From positions 1 through 64,000 of the forward strand of contig CAJOIZ010000013.1 of NCBI GenBank assembly GCA_905234835.1: DNA of 64,000 nt. Reading direction: 5' to 3'. Both the position numbers and the translations under genes were made by a program. Positions within the stretch are counted from its first letter, which is position 1; each line of letters opens with the position of its first letter. Positions 32,601 to 41,320 of the stretch are shown piece by piece. The notes beneath the pieces were generated by a model, which did not search any database, was not told the DNA's origin, and was given only the letters and a program-made list of their open reading frames with translations. This DNA comes from Paludibacteraceae bacterium (GTDB lineage Bacteria; Bacteroidota; Bacteroidia; Bacteroidales; Paludibacteraceae).

Positions 32601-35600
32601 AGGGCGTGTCACTGGAAGGGTTTGACCCTGCCATCGCTGACTATACGTACACGTTGCCGTGGCGCACAGAGGTTGTACCTTCCATCCAGCCTATCGGTAT
32701 GCTCCCCACGCAAACCATCACCACCAAGCGTAGCAGTGTCAACGGAAAGACGGTTATTACCGTTCTTGCACCCGATGGCATGGCTACCGGCGAGTACACC
32801 GTTTCCTTCCCTGTGGTTAAGTCTGACAACACCGAATTGTCCGACATCTCTTTGCCTTTCAATCCGGAACTGCAACTTGAGCCGGCGTTCAATACCGAAG
32901 TAACCGACTATGAAGTGTTCCTGCCTTACGGCTTTGACACCGTACCCGCTGTGCACTATCAGAAAGTCCTTCGCGAACAGTCTGTTCAACAGGTTATCCG
33001 CGGCTTGAATGAGACTTCCGAAATCATTGTTACGGCGGAGAACGGAGACATGCGTACCTATAAGTTGAAGTTCACTGTCAAAGACCCGACGGAAGAGAAC
33101 CTGCTGACACTCCTGCGTATTGTGGAAACGAATGACACGCTGCTCGGTAAGGTCAAAGAAGTGTTTGACAAGACCAAACGTGACTTCACCGCCAACCTGC
33201 CGTTCGGCAGCCGCTCAATGACGGTTGAATACAAGAAGTCCTACGGCACACAGACTGTATTTATAGAGAGCGGCGGCATTCTGGATGTTACCCGCGTAAC
33301 TGCCCAGTCCAATGTGAAAGGCGTGGATGACGAAGTATATACCATTACGCCTAAGGTGGACCCCAGAGACCCTGCCGTACTGACAGACATCAAGGTGAAC
33401 GGCAAAACGATTGACGGTTTCGACCCCGAGCAGTTCTCATACATAGTTAATGTGAAGAATGTACCTGTGATTGACTATACGTTGAACGAGGGCGCTTCCA
33501 TCAACTACACTCCTTCCAGCAAGCACTGGCAAGCGACTATCACCTACGGCACACGGGTAAACACCTACAATATCTGGTTCTACTTCGAGGATGACGTAGT
33601 ACCGAATATGGACTTTGAGGAATGGGAGAATGCTATGACGACCACCTCTGCCCGTAAACCGAAGGGATGGAATGTGCTGGCGGATTTTGCTCCGGCTTAT
33701 ACATACGCTTTTGCCTTTACATTTACCCCTGGTGAGGAAGTGCAACAGGATGGTTCGAACTCTGTCGCCTATTTGCATACGCAGTACAACACTGCGCCTC
33801 TCGCAGGATACGTACCGGGTTATATGACGCTTGGAACCATTGATTATGTTTACGGGCGTTTTGGTAGTAGTTCTTTCTCCGTGAGGGGCGGTATTACGTT
33901 CCGTAACACACCGGATGAGATGTCCGTCCGCTTCAAAAACGACAAGGTCAACAATAACTCCCGCATTCTCTATAAACTCAATGGTAGCGGAGGAGAAAAA
34001 ACGCTATTGCAGGAAGAGGGCACGACGAGTGGCTATGTGACGCGTACGTTGAATCTGGCGGAAGCGAACGCAGTAGCGAACGAACCGACCCAGTTGAATA
34101 TCGTGTTTAACTCTTTCGACTCCGAGTCTGGCAAGAACGGTACGGCAGGCAGCGAGGCGCAGATGTATGTCGATTGGCTCCGTCTCTCGTTCAACCACAC
34201 CCTGACAGGCTTGACCGTAAACGGTATTCCAGCTATGCTGACGGGCAACGACTTTACGGTTACCCTGTCCGATCCCGAGGCGATAGAGGTTCCTCAACTG
34301 ACCTTTACCGGCGAGGTGGCTGACCAGGCGCAGACCGTGACATGGACGGCAGAAACCAACAGCGGCGAGTACGGCGTCCGCACCGCCACCATTCGCAACT
34401 TCGCGGAGAACGGCACGGACTATACGGACTATACGTTGGAGGTGAAGCGTCCGCTCGCTACCGTCAATACACTGGCAGATATACTTATCGGAGGCAAACT
34501 CCTCAAAGACTTCAAGTCGGAGGTAACAGATTATACAATTACACTTACGCCTTCGGATGTCCTGCCCGACATTGACGCGCACACCACCAGTTCGCGTGCC
34601 ACACTCTCGACCACCATTACGCATGACGAGATAACGCTCACCGTTACCCCCGAGTATGGCGCAGCTGAGACTTACACAGTGCATATCAATTGGGCTTTGG
34701 ATAGCAACACTACTCTCAAGTCAATCACCGCTTCCAAAGGCGCTATCGTTCCCGATTTCGACCCAGATACACGGGACTACACCATTGTGGCGGATACGAT
34801 GCCTGACTTCTTCTTTGTCAAAGGACATACATGGCAGACCGTAACCGCTGCCAACGGCGTTCTGACCGTCAAAGCTGAGAGCGGCGACGAAGATGAGTAC
34901 CGCATCACTCGCATACCCGAGGAGCACACTACCACTGCTCAGCTGAAAGACATCAGTCTTGACAGCAAGCCGCTGGCAGGGTTCAGCTCCGATGTCTATG
35001 AGTACCACCCCGCGGAAACACCCGTTTATGTCCTTTACCATCAGATTGACAACCGCGACTCGCTCGTCTTTATACAGGAAGAGACAGGTATGACCTTCCA
35101 CCTCTACGGTTCGCCGGCTGAGATGAAACATACCTACCGCATCGTATATCCGACCGACTATTCGGCAGAGACCAGTCTGAAGAACATCTTTGTTGACGGT
35201 CTGCCGCTGGAAGGCTTTGGTCCGGACAAGTACGACTACACGCTCGCTACTGACGATGCCGTTATCATCTCCGTAGAAAAGATGGAAGACGCGCAGACAC
35301 TGGATATCAGCGAAGCGAACGGTGTCTATACTATCCTCGTTACGGCGGAAGACGGAGTCTCTACTGCCACCTACACCCTTGCCATCGTACCCGATCTAAG
35401 TGGCGAATCGCAGTTGGCGATGATCTATGCTGACGGCACGGCGTTGGAAGGCTTCCGCTCCGATTCGACGTACTACATCATTACGCTCCCCGCACCTGCC
35501 GCAAAGACTATTGAACCGCTCCTGCCCGTCATCACGTACGAACGCAAGCAGGCACAGCAGCAAGTCGAGGTGCAGACTGCGCCGATGGGACAGTCAACCT

Positions 35601-38600
35601 TCATCAATGTCACGGCGGAGAATGGCGGAAAAACGACCTACGAGTTGCTTATCCAGGCCGAACCCAGCCATAACGCATACTTGACGGGTATTGTTGTGAA
35701 CGGCACCCCTGTTGAACGGTTCGATTTCCAACGCTTCCACTATTCGACACAGGCGCTTGTCAGCAAGTGTACTGTTGAATGGGCTTCTGAGGATAATTTC
35801 CAGACCGTTACCTTAATCGAGACGGAATACACGGACCGCACGGCATACACGCTTCACGTTGTTGCCCAGGACGGTGTAACGATGAACGACTACCAGGTGG
35901 AGATCTTCCTGAAGACTGTTTCCGGCAATACGGAACTGAGCGACATCCTGCTTAACGGTGTTACGATGGACAAGTTTGAGACAGAACTTAATCCCGGATT
36001 GGCGTTCAGCTTGAGCAATACGATGTATCGTATCAACCTGCCTGCTGCGATGACCACTCTGCCGCAAGTCTCCGCACGACTCAAAGAAGAGGGACAGACA
36101 GTGGACGTTACCTATTCGGACGACCAGGTGCTCATTACTGTTACGGCGAGAGACGGCATCTCCAAACGCGTTTACACGCTTGATTTCAAGCGCGCACTCT
36201 CGTCAGATGCCACGTTGGATATGATTTACCTCAACGGCGAAGAGTTGCAAGGATTCGATCCGGATATGTCCGGCTATTCAGTCGCTCTGCCCGAAGGTGT
36301 TGCGGCGTTGCCTTATGTGACGGCTCTCACCAAAGAGACGCAGACTGCCGTTACTACACAGGCGACCGCCAAGACCCTGCGCGCCACCGTATTCGTTACA
36401 GCCCAGGACGGCACGACAACCCGACTCTATACCATCGACTTCACGCTTTCGCTCAGTGACAATGCTGACCTGAAGATGCTCTATCTTGATGGCGAACCGC
36501 TCACATACGAACAGAACGGGGCGATACAGACCTTCTCGCCTGCCGTCCATATCTACACCATCACGCTGCCGGTCGGCACCGAACTCTTCCCCGAACTGAC
36601 GTGGGAGAAGGACGATAAGCTGCAGACAGTGGCGAAGACCGTCTTGACGAAAACTGGCGACCGCAAGAGCGAACAGGTAACTGTTACTGCTGCCAACGGC
36701 CGTCAGAGCAGTTATACCGTTAACTTCGAGATTCAGTTGTCCGACAATACGCTGCTTGACAACATCATCATTGACAACCGTCCGCTTGCAGGATTTACGG
36801 CTGAACAGACAGAGTACTTCTATCCTGTTCCGTCTTCGCAGGCCGAACTGCCTAAGGTTGAATATGAGGCAGCCGACAAGTACCAGGTTATCGAAACGGA
36901 GATAGTTGATGATCAGATAGCGGGTACGTTCGGCAAGAAGGTGCTGATTACTGTTACCGCCCAGAACAAACAGAGTAGTGTTTATACTATCCACTTCCCG
37001 TTGAATCTCTCTTCCGATGTGATGCTGGATATGATCTATCTTGACGGCGAGGAGTTGGCCGGCTTCGATCCCGGCACGTTCTACTATTCTGTTGTACTGA
37101 AGGAAGGCGTTACGCGTCTGCCCGATGTGATGCCGCTGAACAAGACCACACAGACCGTTGTGACCACTCAGGCGACCGACAAGACGATGCGTGCCACGAT
37201 CCTTGTCACTGCCGAAAGCGGACTGACGCAGACCTACACTATTGACTTCGCCTTTACTCTGAACGACAACATCGACCTCCAAATGCTCTACCTTGACGGC
37301 GAACAACTCACCTACGTGGAGGACGACAAGACGCTCACGTTCACGCCTGAGGTGCATATCTATACGATTACCTTGCCGGTTGGTACGGCATCCTTCCCCG
37401 ACCTCACATGGGATCTGAGCGATATGTCTCAGCAAGTGGTAAAGACTGTTTTGTCAGAGACTGCCGTAAGCAAGACCGAACAGGTAACCGTCATTGCCGC
37501 AAGTGGCAGACAGAGCACCTATACCGTTAACTATGAGATAACGCTCTCCGATAACACCCTTCTGGATATCGTCATCATCGACAACCGGCCTCTGTCCGAA
37601 TTCAAAGCCGAACAGACGGAGTACTTCTATACGCTGCCCAAAGGACAGACCAAACTGCCTAAGGTGGAATATGTTGCCGGTGATAACTACCAGACCATCA
37701 GTCGTGACACCTTGCCGGATCCGATTGCGGGTACTCTTGGCGAGAAGATTACACTCACTGTCACTGCGCAGAACGGTCAGAGTCGGGTATATACCTTCCA
37801 CTTCACGCAGAACCTCTCTGACGATGTGACGCTGGATATGATATACCTTGATGGAACGGAAATGGAAGGATTTGCCCCGACTACGTTCTACTACTCTGTT
37901 GTACTGAAGGAAGGTGTTACGCGTCTGCCTGATGTGATGCCTCTCAACAAGAGCACACAGACCGTTGTGACCACCCAGGCGACCGACAAGACCTTGCGTG
38001 CTACCATCGTGGTTACTGCCGAGAACGGACAGACACAGACGTACACCATCGACTTCACGCTCACGCTGAACGACAACACCGACCTCTTGATGCTCTACCT
38101 TGACGGCGAACAACTGACCTACACGCAGGACGACAAGACACTGACCTTCACGCCTGAAGTGCATATCTATACGATCACCCTGCCTGTCGGCACCGAACAC
38201 TTCCCCGACCTCACGTGGGACCTCGCCGACAAGTCGCAGAAAGTGACGCAAACAGTTCTGACAGAGACAGCCAATCTCAAGAGCGAACAGCTCATTGTTA
38301 CCGCTGCCACTGGCAGACAAGGTATCTACACCGTCAATTACGAGATACGCTTGTCCGACAACACCTCGCTCAATAACATCATTGTTGACAACCGTCCGCT
38401 TGCCGGATTCAGCGCAGAGCAGACCGAGTATTTCTATCCTGTTCAGTCGGGTGAGACCGTACTGCCCAAAGTGGAATACGAAGCGGGTGACAAGTACCAG
38501 GTTATCCGTCAGGACACCCTTCAGGACCAGATAACGGGTATGAAGACGCTCGGTCAGAAGGTAACGCTCACTGTTGCCGCACAGAACGGCATGACTCGTG

Positions 38601-40909
38601 TCTATACCGTTCATTTCGTGATGAATCTGTCCTCGGATGTAACGCTGGATATGATTTACCTTGACGGCACCAACTTGGAAGGCTTTGTTCCGACTACGTT
38701 CTTCTATTCGGTGGTTCTGGCAGAAGGTGTTACTCGTTTGCCGGATGTGCAGCCGGGCTTCAAGACAGGTCAGGATGTACAGACCACACAGGCCACCGAT
38801 GAGACGATGCGTGCTACCCTCCTCGTGAAGGCGGAAGACGGCATTACTCAGGCAGAATACACAGTTGTCTTCTCTCTCAACGTGAACAGCAATACGGAGT
38901 TGAAGATGATGTATCTGGACGGCGAGCCTCTTACCTACGAACAGGGTGAGCAAACGTTTGTTTTCACGCCCTCTGTCCGCAGTTACACCATCAAACTGCC
39001 TGTCGGAACGACTGCTTTCCCGAATCTGACGTGGGAGATGGGCGACAGCTCGCAGCGTGTGAACAAGACCGTCCTCTCGGAAACCGCCACGCGCAAGAGC
39101 GAACAGGTGGTTGTCACTGCCCAGAACGGCAGTCAGGGCGTCTATACGGTCACTTACGAGATTCTGCTGAGCGAGAACACGCAATTGGAGAGCATCATCG
39201 TGGACAACCGCCCGTTGAGCGACTTCCAATACGATAAGACGGAGTACTTCTACACGGTTGCTTCCGCTACTTCGCCGCTGCCCAAGGTCGAATACGAAAC
39301 GGCTGACAAGTACCAGGTTGTTCGGATGGACACGTTGGACGACCAGATCAAGGGAATGAAACTGCTCGGCAAGAAGATTACCATCACCGTTACGGCGCAG
39401 AATCAGGCAAGCCGTGTTTATACTATTCACTTCCCTGTTGCGCTGTCTGGCGAATCGCAGATTGACATGATTTATGTGGAAGGCGAACCGCTCGAAGGCT
39501 TTGACAAGGATGTCTATTCCTACACCTATACGGTACCTTACAACGGAACGGACCAGCACCAGATGCCCAATGTCACTGTCAGCAAGAAACTCAATACGCA
39601 GAACGTGACATATACGCAGAAGGGTGATTCTATCATGGTTATCCACGTGATGGCGGAGGACGGCATCCATGCCGAAGACTACACTATCACCTTTATCTAT
39701 GGCAAGTCGCCTGACACGGCGTTGATGGACATCCTGTTGGACGGACAGTCGTATCCGGAGTTCAATGCGGACATCTACAACTACGAGGTTCACCTCTTCG
39801 ACGATGCTACGATGCCTGTTGTTGAATGGATTAAGGGCAATCCCGACCAGCAGCTCAACGAGCAGGAGGATGATGCTGAGATAGACGGCAAACGCTACGT
39901 AACGCTCTCCTGCGAAGTCATTGCGCCCGACGAGGAAACCCGTGCGACCTACAGCATTGTCTTCGCCTTCATCAGGAACGCGCAGGACACTCTGCCTGTT
40001 GTGGTGCGCATGGATTCGTTGCTGGTACGCGGCGAACTTGTCAGCCGCAAGAACGGCTTTGACCACAACTTCCATGCCGATACGTTCGTCTATCAGATGA
40101 CCCCGTACCCGTTGGAGACGCCCGAAGAGGAGTTCTTCACAGTCGAGGACGTGCGCTATGTGACGGCTGATACGAGAGTACGGGCGGCGATGGAGTCCGA
40201 CGACAGGTTCAGTCCGCAGGACGGTACGCTCATCGAGCGCGTTATCCACATCACGCTCTTCAGCACCGTTGTTGGTGACACGGCGAATGCGCGCTACGAC
40301 CTCGTACAGCGTATCGACCTCAGCCACGACAGCACCGTGATAGCCATTCTGCTGGACGATGAGCCGTTGGCGGAGTTCGATCCCGATGTGCACTATTATC
40401 AGATTCCGATAGTAGGCAAGATACCTGGCGTTACCGTCATTGCCAACAACCCGTATGCGCAGACATCCGTACTGCCTGACGGCGACTCGCGTATCATCAC
40501 CTGCGTTTCGCAGTACGCTGGCATCTTTGACCCGAGCAACAAGAACACCTACACCATTGAGTTCATCGAGTCGCCTATTGACCAGGCGGCACGTATCGAA
40601 CCCAATGACGTGATGGTTAAGTACATTCCGGGTTCAACGCAGATTGCTGTTGCCTGCATCCGCAAGGACGCGCAGATTGCAGTCTATTCGGCGGACGGAC
40701 ACTTGCTCTTCTACCGCGCATTGCAGGCTATCGACCCGAGATATGCTATTGTGGCAACGGACGCCAACGGACAGGACTGCTTCATTGACGTGACTGACCT
40801 CTCGCAGTGCACTGTTATCACGCTTGACCCGCATACGCTTTACTTCTATACCATCTATGAGAGCGGCAAGCGCAAAGTCACTTCGGGCAAACTGCTGTTC
40901 GTACAATAA
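26681..40909 (+). CDS. giant secreted protein with two PCMD domains and about 48 cadherin-like domains
   Basis: 4,742 residues. Signal peptide 1-21 (MKRIKYLFLSFLLMAGMGVQG). Residues about 24-265 and 2308-2503 are two related PCMD-like domains (both have DFE.W or HFEDW starts, a PGY segment, GGI.F...PD..SV, and a closing YVDD/YVDW strand). After each runs a chain of about 80-residue beta-sandwich repeats (L..I.ldG..l.GF.....Y...lP.g...P.v.......q.v......V.a.dG....Y.i.F), matching the cadherin-like PF12733 type: 24 after the first and about 24 after the second. Residues 624-1639 and 3176-4257 show three-domain higher-order repeats, each four-fold. The C-terminus (about 4640-4742, VYSADGHLL...GKRKVTSGKLLFVQ) looks like a type IX secretion sorting domain. 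Probably a long surface fibre or adhesin; ligand unknown. A small lipoprotein gene follows. Confidence 0.88.
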   Translation: MKRIKYLFLSFLLMAGMGVQGQQLPDPHFEDWSDSFDGNAQPKDWHGSNVSQMGFKFTFLYKKDGRSGSCAYVTNQEVGAFGVKEKAPGYFSLGKAWSAIEGVDTKTGTGGTEGGISFKYRPDTLSVWIKRTGSGATGEDFNIVFYSWQGTSKGTSYRSKGGSCKSSTHSDEECDIRQTMNGNSCNTSVQAKQVAEGWHRERKQYAQWTNIKVPIYYLNDVTPEKVNVIFSAGNAPNAFDNSGITAGNDLYVDDVELIYSCKIQKLYIDGVEWNGFNPDTEAEQVYSLGEGATAVPDIFAMRGAGSLTNSQNKTGTFPGRRLSSDELTIKKGAVGEVTTLTVKSGDGQKTMTYHIKFVKQASTNAYLAGIKVNGKDYEGFNAYSNETEITLDYGTTAVPDIEPVGADAGQTYEVVKAKTLGDATTIKVTAADGKTTRTYTFRFKVGELSDNTLKDILIDGVSVPDFSPQQLNYTVSLPLSTTAVPEVKAVSAYNEGDQTIVYEAPAKMENNCQYKIKVSTKGNPVPKTYVITFKLEASSITYLTSITLDGKLIEGFDKSKYVYDVTLPMGSTAIPVIGYEKGDPEQTVTLNGTDVNGTTVITVKAANGSQAVYKINFTTPQSENTLLKAIYINGSLVEGFVSTKSMYNVTLPVGSSSDNFPAITWETLDNFQTVELIKGNIPGTTRLVVTAGNGATAQYQLVFTVEKDDANHLNMIYVDGKELPGFDKDVLSYTYTVSPTATVLPTVTYERGSENEKVTEQKPSGLTGDYLLNVRSQKGQTRTYTITFTQNLSANANLKMIRLDGKDLEGFSPAKYNYTCTLPVGTTTLPEITCETQEEGQKTAVVRQGDDYVITVTAQDGKTKSTYRVSFTIQQAENTLLEAIYLNGELLDGFEPGTTVYTITLPVGSTDSDFPTITWKTSDEYQKVEMTTGGINGTTRLLVTAGNGATGQYQLQFSVAQDEANYLNMIYIDGKELAGFDKETLNYTYTLSSDATALPAVTYDQGSAYQKVTEKKPADLTGDYTLTVRPQKGQTRTYTITFTQSVSANANLKMIRLDGKDLEDFSPTRYTYTYTLPVGTTTLPEVTYEQQEAAQKVVAVRQGDDYILTVIAQDGTTKNTYKVSFTVQQAANTLLEAIYLNGKLIDGFEGTKTVYTVTLPVGSTEKDFPTITWKTTDEYQKVEMTTGGINGTTRIFVTAGNGATAQYQLIFSVAEDETNHLNMIYIDGKEIPGFDKETLTYTYMLGSDVTALPSVTYDQGSEYQKVTENKPSGLTGNYTITVRPQKGQSRTYTITFTQDLSVNAFLKMISIDGVDMEEFSSDRFNYTVTLPVGTSVLPEVTCEKQEEAQKVVLVRQGNAYIITVIAQDGTTKNTYKVTFNILQSENTLLQAIYLNGTLVEGFVPATNVYYITLPVGTTDSDFPTITWETTDEYQKVEMNAGGVNGTTRIFVTADDGATAQYQLIFSVLQDETDYLNMIYIDGKPLSGFDKDILAYSYPLTSSATVLPDVTYDMGSPYQKVTVRKPDGLTGDYVLTVRPQRGPVRTYTVTFTQDLSANANLKMIRLNGVDLEGFDATQYTYTCTLPVGTVTLPEVTYEQQEETQKVVAVRQGNDYLITVKAQDGQTVNTYHISFTILQSDNAFLKMIYLDGAPLAGFEQTVFHYTYTLTSATCPVITVDKGDEVQQVTIAAPYADGTAQIVVRPQTGTSNTYTITFASTFVPSVLLKGINLDGTPMAEFRPDQKTYTIPMTTDALPEVTAVTEEGQTVQILTSGNTVTVFVQSGDLTGRYDLTFTRTVSSDCTLKSILLDGIALAGFSPDVYTYKHTMAVGSTMPEVTYERNEVHQTVHKGQTGDATVQLIVIAEDGKTTATYTILFDIPADNDTRLKNIILEGKTDFVYDEDNDYYMVYEEEGVSLPAIRIETKPGQTAMITTVGPDEQRIDVRAADGVTMGYYTILYIRLRSNNVLLKDIQIEGVSLEGFDPAIADYTYTLPWRTEVVPSIQPIGMLPTQTITTKRSSVNGKTVITVLAPDGMATGEYTVSFPVVKSDNTELSDISLPFNPELQLEPAFNTEVTDYEVFLPYGFDTVPAVHYQKVLREQSVQQVIRGLNETSEIIVTAENGDMRTYKLKFTVKDPTEENLLTLLRIVETNDTLLGKVKEVFDKTKRDFTANLPFGSRSMTVEYKKSYGTQTVFIESGGILDVTRVTAQSNVKGVDDEVYTITPKVDPRDPAVLTDIKVNGKTIDGFDPEQFSYIVNVKNVPVIDYTLNEGASINYTPSSKHWQATITYGTRVNTYNIWFYFEDDVVPNMDFEEWENAMTTTSARKPKGWNVLADFAPAYTYAFAFTFTPGEEVQQDGSNSVAYLHTQYNTAPLAGYVPGYMTLGTIDYVYGRFGSSSFSVRGGITFRNTPDEMSVRFKNDKVNNNSRILYKLNGSGGEKTLLQEEGTTSGYVTRTLNLAEANAVANEPTQLNIVFNSFDSESGKNGTAGSEAQMYVDWLRLSFNHTLTGLTVNGIPAMLTGNDFTVTLSDPEAIEVPQLTFTGEVADQAQTVTWTAETNSGEYGVRTATIRNFAENGTDYTDYTLEVKRPLATVNTLADILIGGKLLKDFKSEVTDYTITLTPSDVLPDIDAHTTSSRATLSTTITHDEITLTVTPEYGAAETYTVHINWALDSNTTLKSITASKGAIVPDFDPDTRDYTIVADTMPDFFFVKGHTWQTVTAANGVLTVKAESGDEDEYRITRIPEEHTTTAQLKDISLDSKPLAGFSSDVYEYHPAETPVYVLYHQIDNRDSLVFIQEETGMTFHLYGSPAEMKHTYRIVYPTDYSAETSLKNIFVDGLPLEGFGPDKYDYTLATDDAVIISVEKMEDAQTLDISEANGVYTILVTAEDGVSTATYTLAIVPDLSGESQLAMIYADGTALEGFRSDSTYYIITLPAPAAKTIEPLLPVITYERKQAQQQVEVQTAPMGQSTFINVTAENGGKTTYELLIQAEPSHNAYLTGIVVNGTPVERFDFQRFHYSTQALVSKCTVEWASEDNFQTVTLIETEYTDRTAYTLHVVAQDGVTMNDYQVEIFLKTVSGNTELSDILLNGVTMDKFETELNPGLAFSLSNTMYRINLPAAMTTLPQVSARLKEEGQTVDVTYSDDQVLITVTARDGISKRVYTLDFKRALSSDATLDMIYLNGEELQGFDPDMSGYSVALPEGVAALPYVTALTKETQTAVTTQATAKTLRATVFVTAQDGTTTRLYTIDFTLSLSDNADLKMLYLDGEPLTYEQNGAIQTFSPAVHIYTITLPVGTELFPELTWEKDDKLQTVAKTVLTKTGDRKSEQVTVTAANGRQSSYTVNFEIQLSDNTLLDNIIIDNRPLAGFTAEQTEYFYPVPSSQAELPKVEYEAADKYQVIETEIVDDQIAGTFGKKVLITVTAQNKQSSVYTIHFPLNLSSDVMLDMIYLDGEELAGFDPGTFYYSVVLKEGVTRLPDVMPLNKTTQTVVTTQATDKTMRATILVTAESGLTQTYTIDFAFTLNDNIDLQMLYLDGEQLTYVEDDKTLTFTPEVHIYTITLPVGTASFPDLTWDLSDMSQQVVKTVLSETAVSKTEQVTVIAASGRQSTYTVNYEITLSDNTLLDIVIIDNRPLSEFKAEQTEYFYTLPKGQTKLPKVEYVAGDNYQTISRDTLPDPIAGTLGEKITLTVTAQNGQSRVYTFHFTQNLSDDVTLDMIYLDGTEMEGFAPTTFYYSVVLKEGVTRLPDVMPLNKSTQTVVTTQATDKTLRATIVVTAENGQTQTYTIDFTLTLNDNTDLLMLYLDGEQLTYTQDDKTLTFTPEVHIYTITLPVGTEHFPDLTWDLADKSQKVTQTVLTETANLKSEQLIVTAATGRQGIYTVNYEIRLSDNTSLNNIIVDNRPLAGFSAEQTEYFYPVQSGETVLPKVEYEAGDKYQVIRQDTLQDQITGMKTLGQKVTLTVAAQNGMTRVYTVHFVMNLSSDVTLDMIYLDGTNLEGFVPTTFFYSVVLAEGVTRLPDVQPGFKTGQDVQTTQATDETMRATLLVKAEDGITQAEYTVVFSLNVNSNTELKMMYLDGEPLTYEQGEQTFVFTPSVRSYTIKLPVGTTAFPNLTWEMGDSSQRVNKTVLSETATRKSEQVVVTAQNGSQGVYTVTYEILLSENTQLESIIVDNRPLSDFQYDKTEYFYTVASATSPLPKVEYETADKYQVVRMDTLDDQIKGMKLLGKKITITVTAQNQASRVYTIHFPVALSGESQIDMIYVEGEPLEGFDKDVYSYTYTVPYNGTDQHQMPNVTVSKKLNTQNVTYTQKGDSIMVIHVMAEDGIHAEDYTITFIYGKSPDTALMDILLDGQSYPEFNADIYNYEVHLFDDATMPVVEWIKGNPDQQLNEQEDDAEIDGKRYVTLSCEVIAPDEETRATYSIVFAFIRNAQDTLPVVVRMDSLLVRGELVSRKNGFDHNFHADTFVYQMTPYPLETPEEEFFTVEDVRYVTADTRVRAAMESDDRFSPQDGTLIERVIHITLFSTVVGDTANARYDLVQRIDLSHDSTVIAILLDDEPLAEFDPDVHYYQIPIVGKIPGVTVIANNPYAQTSVLPDGDSRIITCVSQYAGIFDPSNKNTYTIEFIESPIDQAARIEPNDVMVKYIPGSTQIAVACIRKDAQIAVYSADGHLLFYRALQAIDPRYAIVATDANGQDCFIDVTDLSQCTVITLDPHTLYFYTIYESGKRKVTSGKLLFVQ
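28550..31597 (+). repeat. higher-order repeat I: four 762-bp units (three domains each)
   Basis: The unit boundaries fall at 28550, 29312, 30074 and 30836, ending at 31597. Each unit is exactly 762 bp (254 residues) and encodes three different cadherin-like domains in the fixed order A (LL.AIYLNG), B (LNMIYIDGKEL.GFDKE), C (LKMIRLDGKDLE.F). Units 2 to 4 are closer to each other than to unit 1. Confidence 0.9.
36206..39451 (+). repeat. higher-order repeat II: four 807-816-bp units (three domains each)
   Basis: Boundaries at 36206, 37016, 37823 and 38636, ending at 39451, give units of 810, 807, 813 and 816 bp. Each encodes domains in the order D (LDMIYLDGEEL.GFDP), E (L.MLYLDGE.LTY) and F (IIIDNRPL..F..EQTEYFY). 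The sequence is distinct from block I. Confidence 0.9.
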
Positions 40910-40915
40910 ACCGTA

Positions 40916-40951
40916 GCCGTCTCCGTCCTCCTCATGGGGGATGGGGACGGC
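40916..40951 (+). other. GC-rich hairpin between the giant gene and the lipoprotein gene
   Basis: GCCGTCTCC (40916-40924) pairs with GGGGACGGC (40943-40951), with an inner CCTCC/GGGGG stem. There is no T run, so it is more likely to adjust read-through, RNA stability or translation of the next gene than to terminate. Confidence 0.55.
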
Positions 40952-40970
40952 GTTTAACTGCTTTACTACA

Positions 40971-41309
40971 ATGAAAACAAGACACATCCTTTCTCTCGCA
41001 TTGTTCACCCTTGTCCTGTCTGCTTGTCAGAAGGACATAACCGATATGGGCAATATCGACAGCCCGGTGCTGACGCTTACTGAAGACACCGTAACAATGC
41101 ACGCGGGCGAAACGCATCAGCTCCGTCTCTCCTATAGCATCTCTGGTGTGGAGTGGTCTTCCGAGCACGATACCGTTGCCTCTGTGGACATCAGGGGATT
41201 AGTCACCGCACACAGACAAGGCACAACGCTGGTCACTGCCACACGCGAATCGGGCGATGACATCCTCGTCACGAGGTCGGCGTCATGTCTCATTCAAGTC
41301 AAGGAATAA
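40971..41309 (+). CDS. small lipoprotein with a BIG2-like domain
   Basis: 112 residues from the ATG at 40971. The signal peptide ends in the lipobox LSAC, so the protein is lipid-anchored. The rest is one bacterial Ig-like (BIG_2) domain: LTEDTVTMHAGETHQLRLSY...VEWSSEHDTVASVDIRGLVTAHRQGTTLVTA. It lies 61 bp after the giant gene and overlaps no upstream reading frame. It may help anchor or present the giant protein, by position only. Confidence 0.82.
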   Translation: MKTRHILSLALFTLVLSACQKDITDMGNIDSPVLTLTEDTVTMHAGETHQLRLSYSISGVEWSSEHDTVASVDIRGLVTAHRQGTTLVTATRESGDDILVTRSASCLIQVKE

Positions 41310-41320
41310 CCGCTTGTCTT

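Noticed and set aside
37454-40393. 979-codon minus-strand open frame inside the giant gene
   Set aside because: Same reasoning: a mirror of the repeated plus-strand domains.
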